Shown piece by piece: positions 9,358 through 17,945 of a DNA stretch of 64,000 nt. Position 1 is the first letter of the stretch. Every line of letters starts with the position of its first letter. A model generated the notes under the pieces. That model did not search any database, was not told the origin of the DNA, and was given only the letters and a program-made list of their open reading frames with translations. Source of the DNA: Streptomyces sp. MJM8645 (GTDB lineage Bacteria; Actinomycetota; Actinomycetes; Streptomycetales; Streptomycetaceae); NCBI RefSeq assembly GCF_001625365.1, contig NZ_LJJF01000001.1, positions 4,537,001 through 4,601,000 on the forward strand. The letters run 5' to 3'. The position numbers and the translations under genes were made by a program.

Positions 9358-10074
9358 ATGCGTGACGACGTCGCCGGTGCGGCCGGCCAGGCGGACCCGG
9401 TGGAGGCCGAGCCCTCCGGCCCGGGTGGCGATCCGTCGTACGCCGACCCCGGCGGCCCCGGCGCGGTGCCCGGCCCCGGTCGACCGCCGGTGCTCGGCGC
9501 GGGCGGCTCCCCGCTGGTGGGCGAGCTCGTCGCGGCCGCCGTCCGCGGTGAGGGCCCGGCCATCGACGCCCTGCTCGCCTACGTCCATCCGCTGGCGCTG
9601 CGCTACTGCCGCGGCCGGCTCGTGCGGCTGCCCGGCGGCGCCCGGCACCACGTGGACGACGTCGCGCAGGAGGTCTGCGTCGCGGTGCTGTGCGCGCTGC
9701 CCCGGTACAAGGACCAGGGGCGGCCGTTCGAGGCCTTCGTCTACGGCATCGCCGCGCACAAGATCGCCGATCTGCAGCGGGCCGCGATGCGCGGGCCCGG
9801 CTCGACGGTCGTCCCGCAGGACGACCTGCCGGAGGTGCCGGACGAGGCGCTCGGCCCGGAGGAGCAGGCGCTGCTGAGCAGCGACGCGGCCTGGGCCAAG
9901 GAACTGCTCTCCAACCTGCCGGCCCGTCAGCGCGAACTGGTGCTGCTGCGGGTGGCCGCCGGGCTCTCGGCGGAGGAGACCGGCGAGGTGCTGGGGATGT
10001 CCCCGGGCGCCGTCCGGGTGGCGCAGCACCGGGCGCTCAGCCGGCTGCGGGCGCTCGCGGAGGAGTCCTCCTAG
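9358..10074 (+). CDS. shbA: ECF-type sigma factor ShbA
   Basis: A 238-residue sigma-70-family protein. After a Pro/Gly-rich N-terminal 55 residues, region 2 appears as VDDVAQEVCVAVLCALPRY and the AFVYGIAAHKIADLQR promoter-melting helix. Region 4 is NLPARQRELVLLRVAAGLSAEETGEVLGMS. Position and order (bldM, this gene, guaB) identify it as ShbA, the sigma factor that transcribes hrdB, encoding the principal sigma factor, in Streptomyces. No anti-sigma gene adjoins it. The ATG at 9358 is the first plausible start; the true start could be internal, since the N-terminal extension is not conserved-looking. Confidence 0.85.
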   Translation: MRDDVAGAAGQADPVEAEPSGPGGDPSYADPGGPGAVPGPGRPPVLGAGGSPLVGELVAAAVRGEGPAIDALLAYVHPLALRYCRGRLVRLPGGARHHVDDVAQEVCVAVLCALPRYKDQGRPFEAFVYGIAAHKIADLQRAAMRGPGSTVVPQDDLPEVPDEALGPEEQALLSSDAAWAKELLSNLPARQRELVLLRVAAGLSAEETGEVLGMSPGAVRVAQHRALSRLRALAEESS

Positions 10075-10108
10075 GTCCTGTCCGGCAAGATCCGCCGGTC
10101 AGGACCTA
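10072..10108 (+). terminator. shbA terminator, beginning in its stop codon
   Basis: TAGGTCCTG pairs with CAGGACCTA, with inner TCCGG/CCGG(T) pairing. The stop codon TAG is the first triplet of the stem. Confidence 0.75.
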
Positions 10109-10236
10109 AGTCCTGACCGGCCGGAATGAGCCACGGGGGGCCGGTGTTGTCAAGGGCACACGAGGACACATTCGCCGTGCCAGTACCATGGGGTATCGGC
10201 GCCTGGGCGGGTTGCCAAAGTTTCGCGGGTGCGCGC

Positions 10237-10260
10237 GGGGTTCCCCTGGAGGTTCCTCCA
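10237..10260 (+). promoter_or_regulatory. Tandem hairpins in the guaB leader
   Basis: GGGG-TT-CCCC (10237-10246) is followed directly by TGGAGG-TT-CCTCCA (10247-10260). The second hairpin can hide a GGAGG-like sequence. They lie about 100 bases upstream of the guaB start. No known purine riboswitch core is recognisable. Confidence 0.45.
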
Positions 10261-10359
10261 AAACCACCCGGCTTCGGCGGTCTGCTGCGAGTGAGCGATG
10301 AACGCGCCCCACCCTCAGGGCGTGAGCGGAATAGGCCGGCCACGGAAGGTACCCCCCAA

Positions 10360-11862
10360 ATGTCTTACAACGCCGCAGGCGTACCCGAGAAGTTCGCCAT
10401 GCTCGGGCTCACGTTCGATGACGTCCTGCTGCTGCCCGGGGCTTCCGCGGTGCTGCCGAACCAGGTCGACACCTCCTCGCGGGTCTCCCGGAACGTGCGC
10501 GTCAACATCCCGCTGCTCTCCGCCGCGATGGACAAGGTCACCGAGGCGCGGATGGCGATCTCGATGGCCCGCCAGGGCGGCGTCGGCGTGCTGCACCGCA
10601 ACCTGTCGGTCGAGGACCAGGCCAACCAGGTCGACCTGGTGAAGCGCTCCGAGTCCGGCATGGTCACCGACCCGATCACGGTCGGCCCGAACACCACGCT
10701 GGCCGAGGCCGACGCGCTGTGCGCCAAGTTCCGCATCTCCGGCGTGCCGATCGCGGACGAGGCCGGCAAGCTGCTCGGCATCGTCACCAACCGTGACATG
10801 GCCTTCGAGTCGGACCGCAGCCGCCAGGTCCGCGAGATCATGACCCCGATGCCGCTGATCACCGGCAAGGTCGGCATCTCCGGGGTGGACGCGATGGCGC
10901 TGCTGCGCCGCCACAAGATCGAGAAGCTGCCGCTGGTCGACGACGAGGGCCGGATCAAGGGCCTGATCACCGTCAAGGACTTCGTCAAGGCCGAGCAGTA
11001 CCCGAACGCCGCCAAGGACGCCGAGGGTCGTCTGCTGGTCGGTGCCGCCGTCGGTGCCAGCGCCGAGGCGTTCGACCGGGCCCAGGCCCTGGTCGAGGCC
11101 GGTGCGGACTTCCTGGTCGTGGACACCTCGCACGGCCACAGCCACAACGCGCTGGCCTGGATCGGGAAGATCAAGTCGGCCGTCGGGATCGACGTGGTCG
11201 GCGGCAACGTGGCCACCCGTGACGGCGCCCAGGCGCTGATCGACGCCGGCGTGGACGGCGTCAAGGTCGGCGTCGGCCCCGGCTCCATCTGCACCACCCG
11301 CGTGGTCGCCGGCATCGGCGTCCCGCAGATCACCGCCATCTACGAGGCCGCGGTGGCCTGCCAGGCGGCCGGCGTGCCGGTCATCGGCGACGGCGGCCTG
11401 CAGTACTCCGGCGACATCGGCAAGGCGCTGGCCGCCGGCGCCGACACCGTGATGCTGGGCTCGCTGCTGGCCGGCTGCGAGGAGTCCCCGGGTGAGCTGA
11501 TGTTCATCAACGGCAAGCAGTTCAAGTCCTACCGCGGCATGGGCTCGCTGGGCGCGATGCAGTCCCGCGGCCAGGGCCGCTCGTACTCCAAGGACCGCTA
11601 CTTCCAGGCCGAGGTGGCCTCGGACGACAAGCTCGTCCCCGAGGGCATCGAGGGCCAGGTGCCCTACCGCGGCCCGCTGTCGGCCGTGCTGCACCAGCTG
11701 GTCGGCGGCCTGCGCCAGACCATGGGCTACGTCGGCGCCGCCACCATCGCCGAGATGGAGAGCAAGGGCCGCTTCGTCCGGATCACCTCGGCGGGCCTCA
11801 AGGAGAGCCACCCGCACGACATCCAGATGACCGTCGAGGCGCCGAACTACTCCAACCGCTGA
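10360..11862 (+). CDS. guaB: IMP dehydrogenase GuaB
   Basis: GuaB oxidises IMP to XMP with NAD+, the committed step to GMP, in the cytoplasm. The 500-residue enzyme has the family N-terminus (LTFDDVLLLPG), a two-CBS regulatory module at about residues 100-220 (MVTDPITV through VKDFVKAEQ), the dinucleotide loop GGNVATRDGA and the catalytic-cysteine loop GPGSICTTR. The flap RGMGSLGAM follows. The ATG at 10360 is preceded by GGAAGG; upstream in-frame codons run through the leader hairpins and are rejected. A terminator separates it from its paralogue downstream. Confidence 0.97.
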   Translation: MSYNAAGVPEKFAMLGLTFDDVLLLPGASAVLPNQVDTSSRVSRNVRVNIPLLSAAMDKVTEARMAISMARQGGVGVLHRNLSVEDQANQVDLVKRSESGMVTDPITVGPNTTLAEADALCAKFRISGVPIADEAGKLLGIVTNRDMAFESDRSRQVREIMTPMPLITGKVGISGVDAMALLRRHKIEKLPLVDDEGRIKGLITVKDFVKAEQYPNAAKDAEGRLLVGAAVGASAEAFDRAQALVEAGADFLVVDTSHGHSHNALAWIGKIKSAVGIDVVGGNVATRDGAQALIDAGVDGVKVGVGPGSICTTRVVAGIGVPQITAIYEAAVACQAAGVPVIGDGGLQYSGDIGKALAAGADTVMLGSLLAGCEESPGELMFINGKQFKSYRGMGSLGAMQSRGQGRSYSKDRYFQAEVASDDKLVPEGIEGQVPYRGPLSAVLHQLVGGLRQTMGYVGAATIAEMESKGRFVRITSAGLKESHPHDIQMTVEAPNYSNR

Positions 11863-11875
11863 GTCCGCGCTTCCC

Positions 11876-11910
11876 AAGGGCCCGTCGCCGCACCGCGGCG
11901 CCGGGCCCTT
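11876..11910 (+). terminator. guaB terminator
   Basis: AAGGGCCC and GGGCCCTT arms enclose an inner GCCGC/GCGGC stem, 13 bases after the guaB stop. Confidence 0.85.
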
Positions 11911-12038
11911 CGGCGCGCCCGGGGGCGGGGGCGGGCCCCGCGCCCCGGAGGCGAGCGCGCGAGGCAACCGGGGTGCGGGATACTGGGGGCGGCCGGGGTG
12001 ACCCGGCGGGCATGAGCAACAAACCAGAAGGGCTCGAA

Positions 12039-13166
12039 GTGACTGAGATCGAGATCGGGCGAGGCAAGCGCGGCCGACGGGCGTACTCCTTCGACGACAT
12101 CGCCGTCGTCCCCAGCCGCCGTACCCGGGACCCGAAGGAGGTCTCGATCGCCTGGCAGATCGACGCCTACCGCTTCGAGCTGCCGTTCCTGGCCGCCCCG
12201 ATGGACAGCGTGGTCTCGCCGCAGCAGGCCATCGCCATCGGCCGCCTCGGCGGCCTCGGCGTGCTGAACCTCGAAGGCCTCTGGACCCGCTACGAGGACC
12301 CGCAGCCGCTGCTCGACGAGATCGCCACGATCACCGACGAGGCCGCCGCGACCCGCCGCCTCCAGGAGATCTACGCCGCGCCGATCCGCGCCGAGCTGAT
12401 CAAGCAGCGGATCCAGGAGGTCCGCGACTCCGGTGTGGTCACCGCCGCCGCGCTCTCGCCGCAGCGCACCGCCGAGTTCTCCAAGGCCGTCGTGGACGCC
12501 GGCGTCGACGTCTTCGTCATCCGCGGCACCACCGTCTCGGCCGAGCACGTGTCCAGCGGCGCGGAGCCGCTCAACCTCAAGCAGTTCATCTACGAGCTGG
12601 ACGTCCCGGTGATCGTCGGCGGCTGCGCCACGTACACCGCGGCCCTGCACCTGATGCGCACCGGCGCGGCCGGCGTGCTGGTCGGCTTCGGCGGCGGCGC
12701 CGCCCACACCACCCGGGGCGTCCTCGGCATCCAGGTGCCGATGGCCACCGCCGTCGCCGACGTGGCCGCCGCCCGCCGGGACTACATGGACGAGTCCGGC
12801 GGCCGCTACGTGCACGTGATCGCGGACGGCGGCGTCGGCTACAGCGGCGACATCCCGAAGGCCGTCGCCTGCGGCGCCGACGCGGTGATGATCGGTGCCG
12901 CGCTGGCCCGCGCCACCGACGCGCCCGGCAAGGGCTTCCACTGGGGCATGGAGGCCGTCCACGAGGAGCTGCCGCGCGGCAAGCGGGTGGACCTCGGCAC
13001 GGTCGGCACCACCGAGGAGATCCTGACCGGTCCCTCGCACACCCCCGACGGCACCATGAACCTGTTCGGCGCGCTGCGCCGCGCGATGGCCACCACCGGC
13101 TACACCGAGCTCAAGGAGTTCCAGCGGGTCGAGGTGACCGTCAACCCGGCGCTCAACCACCGCTGA
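12039..13166 (+). CDS. GuaB3-family IMP dehydrogenase-related protein
   Basis: A 375-residue TIM-barrel paralogue of GuaB. The GTG at 12039 gives the family start MTEIEIGRGKRGRRAYSFDD; an ATG at 12012 is possible but adds non-conserved residues. It keeps the AAPMDSVVSP and GGVGYSGDIPKAVACGADAVM phosphate-binding segments. It lacks both CBS domains, and at the position of the GuaB catalytic loop GPGSICTTR it reads GGGAAHTTR, so the cysteine is replaced by histidine. The family's enzymatic role is unsettled, and classical IMP oxidation looks unlikely here. It lies in the same orientation as guaB but behind a terminator. A GATACT hexamer at 11979-11984 may be its -10 box. Confidence 0.9.
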   Translation: MTEIEIGRGKRGRRAYSFDDIAVVPSRRTRDPKEVSIAWQIDAYRFELPFLAAPMDSVVSPQQAIAIGRLGGLGVLNLEGLWTRYEDPQPLLDEIATITDEAAATRRLQEIYAAPIRAELIKQRIQEVRDSGVVTAAALSPQRTAEFSKAVVDAGVDVFVIRGTTVSAEHVSSGAEPLNLKQFIYELDVPVIVGGCATYTAALHLMRTGAAGVLVGFGGGAAHTTRGVLGIQVPMATAVADVAAARRDYMDESGGRYVHVIADGGVGYSGDIPKAVACGADAVMIGAALARATDAPGKGFHWGMEAVHEELPRGKRVDLGTVGTTEEILTGPSHTPDGTMNLFGALRRAMATTGYTELKEFQRVEVTVNPALNHR

Positions 13167-13181
13167 GACGCGTCGTGGTGA

Positions 13182-13212
13182 AGGCCCCCGTCGGTTTCGC
13201 CGGCGGGGGCCT
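13182..13212 (+). terminator. guaB3 terminator
   Basis: AGGCCCCCG and CGGGGGCCT arms with a TCGGTTTCGCCG centre lie between guaB3 and the convergent membrane-protein gene, and may act for both. Confidence 0.75.
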
Positions 13213-13231
13213 CGGGCTGTCCGGACCGGCG

Positions 13232-13795
13232 TCAGCCGCGGTTGGCGGTGCGGCGGGTGAGGAGGAAGCCGCCGACCAGGGCGATGCCGTAGAAGGCGAG
13301 GTCGAGTGCGCGCAGCTCGGCGCGCCAGTGCGCCAGGGCGTCGTGCGGCAGGCCGCGCGGGCCGGGGCCGGCCGCGTGCACCCGGCGGAGCTGGCCGGTC
13401 AGCTGGCCGAGCAGCAGCGCGCAGGCCGCGAGCAGCGCGCCGAGCAGCGGCAGCACCCGGCTGCGGCCGCCGAGCCGGCCGAGCGGTAAGGCGACCAGGG
13501 CGGCGAGGGCGATGGCCAGCCAGCCGAGGCTGTCCGCGGCCCGGGCCGGCGCGCAGCCGTAGGCCAGGCCGCCGAGCAGCATGGCGAGGACGGCGAGGGC
13601 GACCGCCAGGGCGGTGCGGCGGCGCGGGCCCGTCCGGTGGGAGCGGACGGTGGGGACGTATCCGGCCACCGGGACACCGGGCATACCGGGCGCGACGTAG
13701 CCCTCGGGGGAATCCAGGGTGGGTGTGACCGAGTAGTGCTGGGCGGTGCGCGGCCGGCCCGACTGGCCGTCAGCGCCCGGTGCGGGTGCGGTCAT
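13232..13795 (-). CDS. Hypothetical four-helix membrane protein
   Basis: This 187-residue protein of unknown function has a polar Pro/Gly-rich N-terminal 55 residues (probably cytoplasmic) ending in a basic RSHRTGPRRR stop-transfer patch. Four hydrophobic segments follow at about residues 61-80, 88-105, 115-134 and 165-181. A charged loop around residues 137-160 separates the last two. No family motif is recognised. It converges with guaB3 and diverges from the first kinase gene, and could relate to the kinase cluster, but there is no direct evidence. Codon use matches its neighbours. Confidence 0.75.
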   Translation of the reverse strand: MTAPAPGADGQSGRPRTAQHYSVTPTLDSPEGYVAPGMPGVPVAGYVPTVRSHRTGPRRRTALAVALAVLAMLLGGLAYGCAPARAADSLGWLAIALAALVALPLGRLGGRSRVLPLLGALLAACALLLGQLTGQLRRVHAAGPGPRGLPHDALAHWRAELRALDLAFYGIALVGGFLLTRRTANRG

Positions 13796-14049
13796 GGGCG
13801 TCGGATCCCCCCGGAAAGACGATGAGCTGCCGAACGGTAGCAGCGCCCCGGCCAGATCTTGGCGAGTTTTCGATCACAGATCGGGCACGGAGCGCCGAGC
13901 CCGATCCGGTATGCCCCGGATCGGGTGCGGGGGTCGGGTGGTCCCGGCCCCCGGGGACAGGGGATGATGGAGACTTGGGCGTTCGGGCCTGAGGCCGGGC
14001 CGACACGCCGTCACCACGACCGCCAGCAGCACATGGGGGAACGTTCCGA

Positions 14050-16050
14050 ATGACCCAGGCGCAGGGTTCCACCGGCCGCCTCCTGGCCGGCCGCTACCGG
14101 CTGAACGGCGTGCTCGGGCGCGGCGGCATGGGCACCGTCTGGCGCGCCGAGGACGAGATGCTGGGGCGGACCGTCGCGGTCAAGGAACTGCGGATGAACG
14201 CCAGCGTCGAGGAGGAGGAGAAGCACCGGCTGATTGTCCGGACGCTGCGCGAGGCCAAGGCCACCGCGCGGATCCGGCACAACTCGGCGGTCACCGTCTT
14301 CGACGTGGTCGACGAGGACGACCGGCCGTGGATCGTCATGGAGCTGGTCGAGTCCCGCTCGCTGGCCGACGTCATCCGGGAGGACGGGCCGCTGGCCCCC
14401 GCCCGGGCCGCCGAGATCGCGCTCGACGTGCTCGGCGTGCTGAGCGCCGCGCACGCGCTGGGCATCCTGCACCGGGACGTCAAGCCGTCCAACGTGCTGA
14501 TCGGCGACGACGGCCGGGTCGTGCTCACCGACTTCGGCATCGCCAGCGTGGAGGGCGACGCCTCGGTCACCTCCACCGGCATGCTGGTCGGCGCCCCCTC
14601 GTACATATCTCCGGAGCGGGCCCGCGGGCAGAAGCCCGGGCCGCCGGCCGACCTGTGGTCGCTGGGCGGCACGCTGTACGCGATGGTCGAGGGCCGGCCG
14701 CCGTACGACCGGGGCTCGGCGCTGGCCACCCTGACCGCGGTGATGACCGAGGAGCTGACCGCCCCGGTGAACGCCGGGGCGCTGCAGCCGGTGATCGAGG
14801 GGCTGCTCGCCAAGGACCCGGCCGAGCGGCTGGACGCCTCGCAGACCCGGTCGATGCTGAAGCGGGTCGTCGCGGAGGCCACCTCGAAGGCCGAGTCGAC
14901 CACCGTGCACGCGCTGCCGGTCGAGAGTCCGGCCGCCGCCGCGGAGCCCGAGGAGGCCCCGGCCGAGGCCGAGGAGGGCCGCAAGCGGTCCATCGGGGGG
15001 CTGCTGGGGACGGTCCGGGTGGGCAGCCGGGCCAAGGACGAGGAGCCCGCCGCCGTGGCGGAGCCCGTCGTGGAGCCGGCGCCCGAGCCTGCCTCGCCGT
15101 CCTCGGACGTGGCGTCGGGCTCGGCTTCGGGTTCGCTCGCGGCGTCGGGTTCGGCTCCGGCGGCCGAGCCGATCCGGCCGGTGACCAGCGAGTGGACCCT
15201 GGGCGCCACGCAGGCGGCCGGCGCCGACCCGCGCAACGGACGGCGGCGGCTGGCCGTCGTCACCGTGGTGCTGGTCCTGCTGCTGATCGCCGGGGTGGTC
15301 GCGGTGCTCCAGGCCGTCGGCAACGGGGACGACTCGTCGGCGAACGGCGCGGGCGCCACCTCGTCGGTCTCGACCAGCTCCGAGGCCGGGCCGAGCGGGA
15401 CCCCGGCCGCCTCCGTTCCGGCGGCGGAGCCGGAGCCGGGCACCGACAAGCCCGCCCCGGACAAGCCCGCCCCGGACAAGCCGGCCACCGACACACCGGC
15501 CCCCGACAAGCCGGCCGACACGCCCGGCCCCTCTGCGGCCAACCCGCCGGCCGCCGGCGCGCCCGCCACCACCCCCGCGCAGAGCCCGACCCCGCCGGGG
15601 GCCGCCGTCCCGGCCGGTTACCACGAGTACAAGGACCCGACCGGCTTCTCGGTCGTCCTGCCGGACTGGCTCCAGCCGGCCGGTTCGGAGGGCGTCCGCC
15701 GGATCTTCAAGGGCAACGGCAGTACCCTGACCATCGAGTGGACCACCACCCCCGGCCCCAGCGCCGTCGCCGACTGGCAGGACTCCGAGCCGGGCCTGCG
15801 TTCGAAGGTCACCAACTACCAGCGGGTCAACCTGGCCGCGATCAACTACCGGCAGTGGAGCAACGCGGCCGACTGGGAGTGGATCAGCGGCACGCCGCGC
15901 ACGCACTCGCTCAACCGGGGCTTCGTCACCGGGAACCCGGCCAAGTACGGCTACGCGATCTACTGGATCACCCCGGACGCGGACTGGGGTGCCCCGGCCA
16001 ACTCCCAGGCCCGGGACACGGCCTTCGCCACCTTCCAGCCCGCGCCGTAG
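14050..16050 (+). CDS. Transmembrane Ser/Thr protein kinase (first of cluster)
   Basis: A 666-residue Hanks-type kinase. The Gly-rich loop is GRGGMGTVW, the ATP lysine is K45 (VAVKEL), the catalytic loop is HRDVKPSN (H141-D143), and DFG begins at residue 161. The activation segment contains GAPSYISPER, so it should be active. A Pro/Ala/Glu-rich juxtamembrane region leads to one transmembrane helix at about 401-423. The outside part has a PDKPAPDKPA repeat and a C-terminal domain starting GYHEYKDPTGFSVVLPDWL, which has a clear relative in the downstream kinase at 17946. There are no PASTA repeats. The equivalent S. coelicolor locus is, as I recall, linked to spore-wall synthesis. Confidence 0.92.
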   Translation: MTQAQGSTGRLLAGRYRLNGVLGRGGMGTVWRAEDEMLGRTVAVKELRMNASVEEEEKHRLIVRTLREAKATARIRHNSAVTVFDVVDEDDRPWIVMELVESRSLADVIREDGPLAPARAAEIALDVLGVLSAAHALGILHRDVKPSNVLIGDDGRVVLTDFGIASVEGDASVTSTGMLVGAPSYISPERARGQKPGPPADLWSLGGTLYAMVEGRPPYDRGSALATLTAVMTEELTAPVNAGALQPVIEGLLAKDPAERLDASQTRSMLKRVVAEATSKAESTTVHALPVESPAAAAEPEEAPAEAEEGRKRSIGGLLGTVRVGSRAKDEEPAAVAEPVVEPAPEPASPSSDVASGSASGSLAASGSAPAAEPIRPVTSEWTLGATQAAGADPRNGRRRLAVVTVVLVLLLIAGVVAVLQAVGNGDDSSANGAGATSSVSTSSEAGPSGTPAASVPAAEPEPGTDKPAPDKPAPDKPATDTPAPDKPADTPGPSAANPPAAGAPATTPAQSPTPPGAAVPAGYHEYKDPTGFSVVLPDWLQPAGSEGVRRIFKGNGSTLTIEWTTTPGPSAVADWQDSEPGLRSKVTNYQRVNLAAINYRQWSNAADWEWISGTPRTHSLNRGFVTGNPAKYGYAIYWITPDADWGAPANSQARDTAFATFQPAP

Positions 16051-16060
16051 GGCGCTAGGC

Positions 16061-16603
16061 CTAGCCGATCAGGCGGGCCTTGGCCCGGGTGAACTCCTCG
16101 TCGGTGAGCGCGCCGGAGCCGTGCAGGGCGGCCAACCGCTCCAGCTGGCCGAGGAGTTGGTCGCCCGCGCCGAGTTCGGCGGGGGCGGTGTCGGCCGCCG
16201 GCCCGGCGGCCGACGCGGCCTTGCGGGCGAGCCGGGCGGCCTCCCGGAGCTGCTCGGCGAAGACGTCGGCCTTGGCCACGTCCTCGAACCGGTGCGAGCC
16301 GGTCAGTGCGACGATCGTGAGCACGTCGCCGTTGAGCTTGGTCCTGGCCACGGTCGCGTCCGTGACCGCCGTAAGCGGAACCGGGACCGGCGGTTTACCG
16401 TCCTTGAGAAAGAGCAGTCGGTGGGTGGTGAGAACGAGCACGCCCTTGCGGAAGTGGTCGGGATGGCGCCCGGCCGTCGAGGCGACCGGATTCTCGCCGT
16501 CGATGACGACCGCCTCCACCGTGCGCACGGCCTCGGCCTGATTGGCTTGGCTGTTGTTTCCCGCCACCTTGAAGGCGGTGTCGATCAGATCGGTCCAGTC
16601 CAT
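16061..16603 (-). CDS. PH-like and SHOCT-domain protein
   Basis: A 180-residue protein read from ATG 16603 (MDWTDLIDTAFKVAGNNS). Residues 45-115 contain alternating strands (FRKGVLVLTTHRLLFLKDG, then VPVPLTAVTDATVART) typical of bacterial PH domains. The last 30 residues (QLERLAALHGSGALTDEEFTRAKARLI) form a SHOCT motif, a short helical hairpin common at the termini of oligomerising proteins. It sits on the opposite strand between an active kinase and a pseudokinase, its stop 10 bases from the kinase stop. A scaffold or substrate role in that signalling cluster is plausible but inferred. Confidence 0.8.
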   Translation of the reverse strand: MDWTDLIDTAFKVAGNNSQANQAEAVRTVEAVVIDGENPVASTAGRHPDHFRKGVLVLTTHRLLFLKDGKPPVPVPLTAVTDATVARTKLNGDVLTIVALTGSHRFEDVAKADVFAEQLREAARLARKAASAAGPAADTAPAELGAGDQLLGQLERLAALHGSGALTDEEFTRAKARLIG

Positions 16604-16660
16604 GGGACCGAGCGTAAAGGAGCCGCTCAGTAGGCTGCTCGGCGAGCGAGAGGAACTGGC

Positions 16661-17785
16661 ATGCGAGGCGGCCCGGAGCAGTTGCTGGCGGGGCGGTACC
16701 GGCTGACGGACCGTCCCGAACTCCTGCGGGCCCTGGCGGTGGACGACCGCACCGGGGAGTCCGTGCTGCTGCGAGCCCTGGAGCTGCCGGCGCTGCTGAC
16801 CACCGGTCAGGACCTGGACGGCGAGGTGCCCGCGCACGCCGACCGGCTGGTCCGCCGGGTGGCGGCGGTCGGCTCGGCCGCGCCGACCGGGCACCCCCGG
16901 CTGCTGCGCGGGCTCGGTGCCTTCGTCGAGGGCGAACTGCTGTGGACGGTGGAGGAGCGGTCGGGCGCCATGACGCTGGCGGACCTGGCGGCGGCCGGAC
17001 CGGTGCCGCCCTACCGGGCGGCCGAGCTGGCGGCGGACCTGGCCGGCGCGCTGCGGGCGCTGCACGAGGACGGACTCGTCCACGGGAACCTGACCGCCGA
17101 GTCCGTGCTGGTCTGCGAGGACGGCGCGGCGATGCTCGGCGGGCTGCTGTCCGGGGTGGCGCAGGAGGCGCTGGCCGAGGACCTCGGCGGCCCGGGCGGG
17201 CGCCGCCGGTACGAGGTGCGGGCCACCCTGGTCGGCCCGGTGGCGGAGCGCTGGCCGCTGGACGGCGGCCCGGCGGGCGACTGCTGGGCGCTCGGGGTGC
17301 TGGTGCAGCGGCTGGTCACCGGCCGCTCGCCGTTCCCGGACGGTGGCGTGCCGGAGCTGGTGTCGGCGGTCCGGGACGGGCGGCGGGAGCCTGCGGCGGC
17401 CTGCGGGCCGCTGGCGCCGCTGGTCGAGCGGCTGCTGCAGCCCGACCCCTCGCTGCGGCCGACCGCCGAGGAGGCCCGCCGGGAGCTGGCGGCGCTGCTC
17501 GCGGGCGCGCCGGAGCCGGTCGACGAGGAGTGGGCGGCGCGGGCGCTGGTGCTGAGACCGGAGGCCCCGCTGGTGCGGCGCCGGCGGGGGCGGGGTGGTG
17601 GACGAGGGCGGTCGGAGGTCGTCGTGGGCGCGAACGCCGGCGCGAACGCCGGGGCGGGCGCCGGGCGGCCGGACGAGGTGCGGCCGCCGCGGATACCTCC
17701 GGCGCTGTTCGGCCCGTTGCTGGTGGGGGGCGTGTTCCTGCTGCTGGTGCTCGGGGTGGCCGCGGTGGTGCTGTTCGCAGGCTGA
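16661..17785 (+). CDS. Membrane-anchored pseudokinase
   Basis: A 374-residue protein with the Hanks kinase fold but without its catalytic residues. It begins LLAGRYRLTDRPELLRALAV, where the Gly-rich loop should be, and the VAIK lysine position reads VLLRAL. The HRD loop is HGN (H141-G142-N143, in VHGNLTAESVLV), and no DFG is present (AAMLGGLLSG). The C-lobe landmark DCWALGVLVQRLVTGRSPFP is intact, so the fold is probably kept. A Gly/Arg-rich linker leads to a single C-terminal transmembrane helix at about 345-374. It lies between two intact kinase genes, suggesting an allosteric or scaffolding role. An ATG at 16661 follows GAGAGGAA. Confidence 0.88.
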   Translation: MRGGPEQLLAGRYRLTDRPELLRALAVDDRTGESVLLRALELPALLTTGQDLDGEVPAHADRLVRRVAAVGSAAPTGHPRLLRGLGAFVEGELLWTVEERSGAMTLADLAAAGPVPPYRAAELAADLAGALRALHEDGLVHGNLTAESVLVCEDGAAMLGGLLSGVAQEALAEDLGGPGGRRRYEVRATLVGPVAERWPLDGGPAGDCWALGVLVQRLVTGRSPFPDGGVPELVSAVRDGRREPAAACGPLAPLVERLLQPDPSLRPTAEEARRELAALLAGAPEPVDEEWAARALVLRPEAPLVRRRRGRGGGRGRSEVVVGANAGANAGAGAGRPDEVRPPRIPPALFGPLLVGGVFLLLVLGVAAVVLFAG

Positions 17786-17945
17786 CGGCCCCGGAGTGTC
17801 CCGGACCGTCGGTCCGACGGGTGAGCGTGATTACCGGGGCTGGCAAGGTGCGCCTAATGTGTGCGTGGGATTTGTTCGAACAGTGGTCTGCACCAGGCCC
17901 TCCGTCGCTGTGACGGCAGACGGATGTGAGGGGGAGTGGTCGCCG

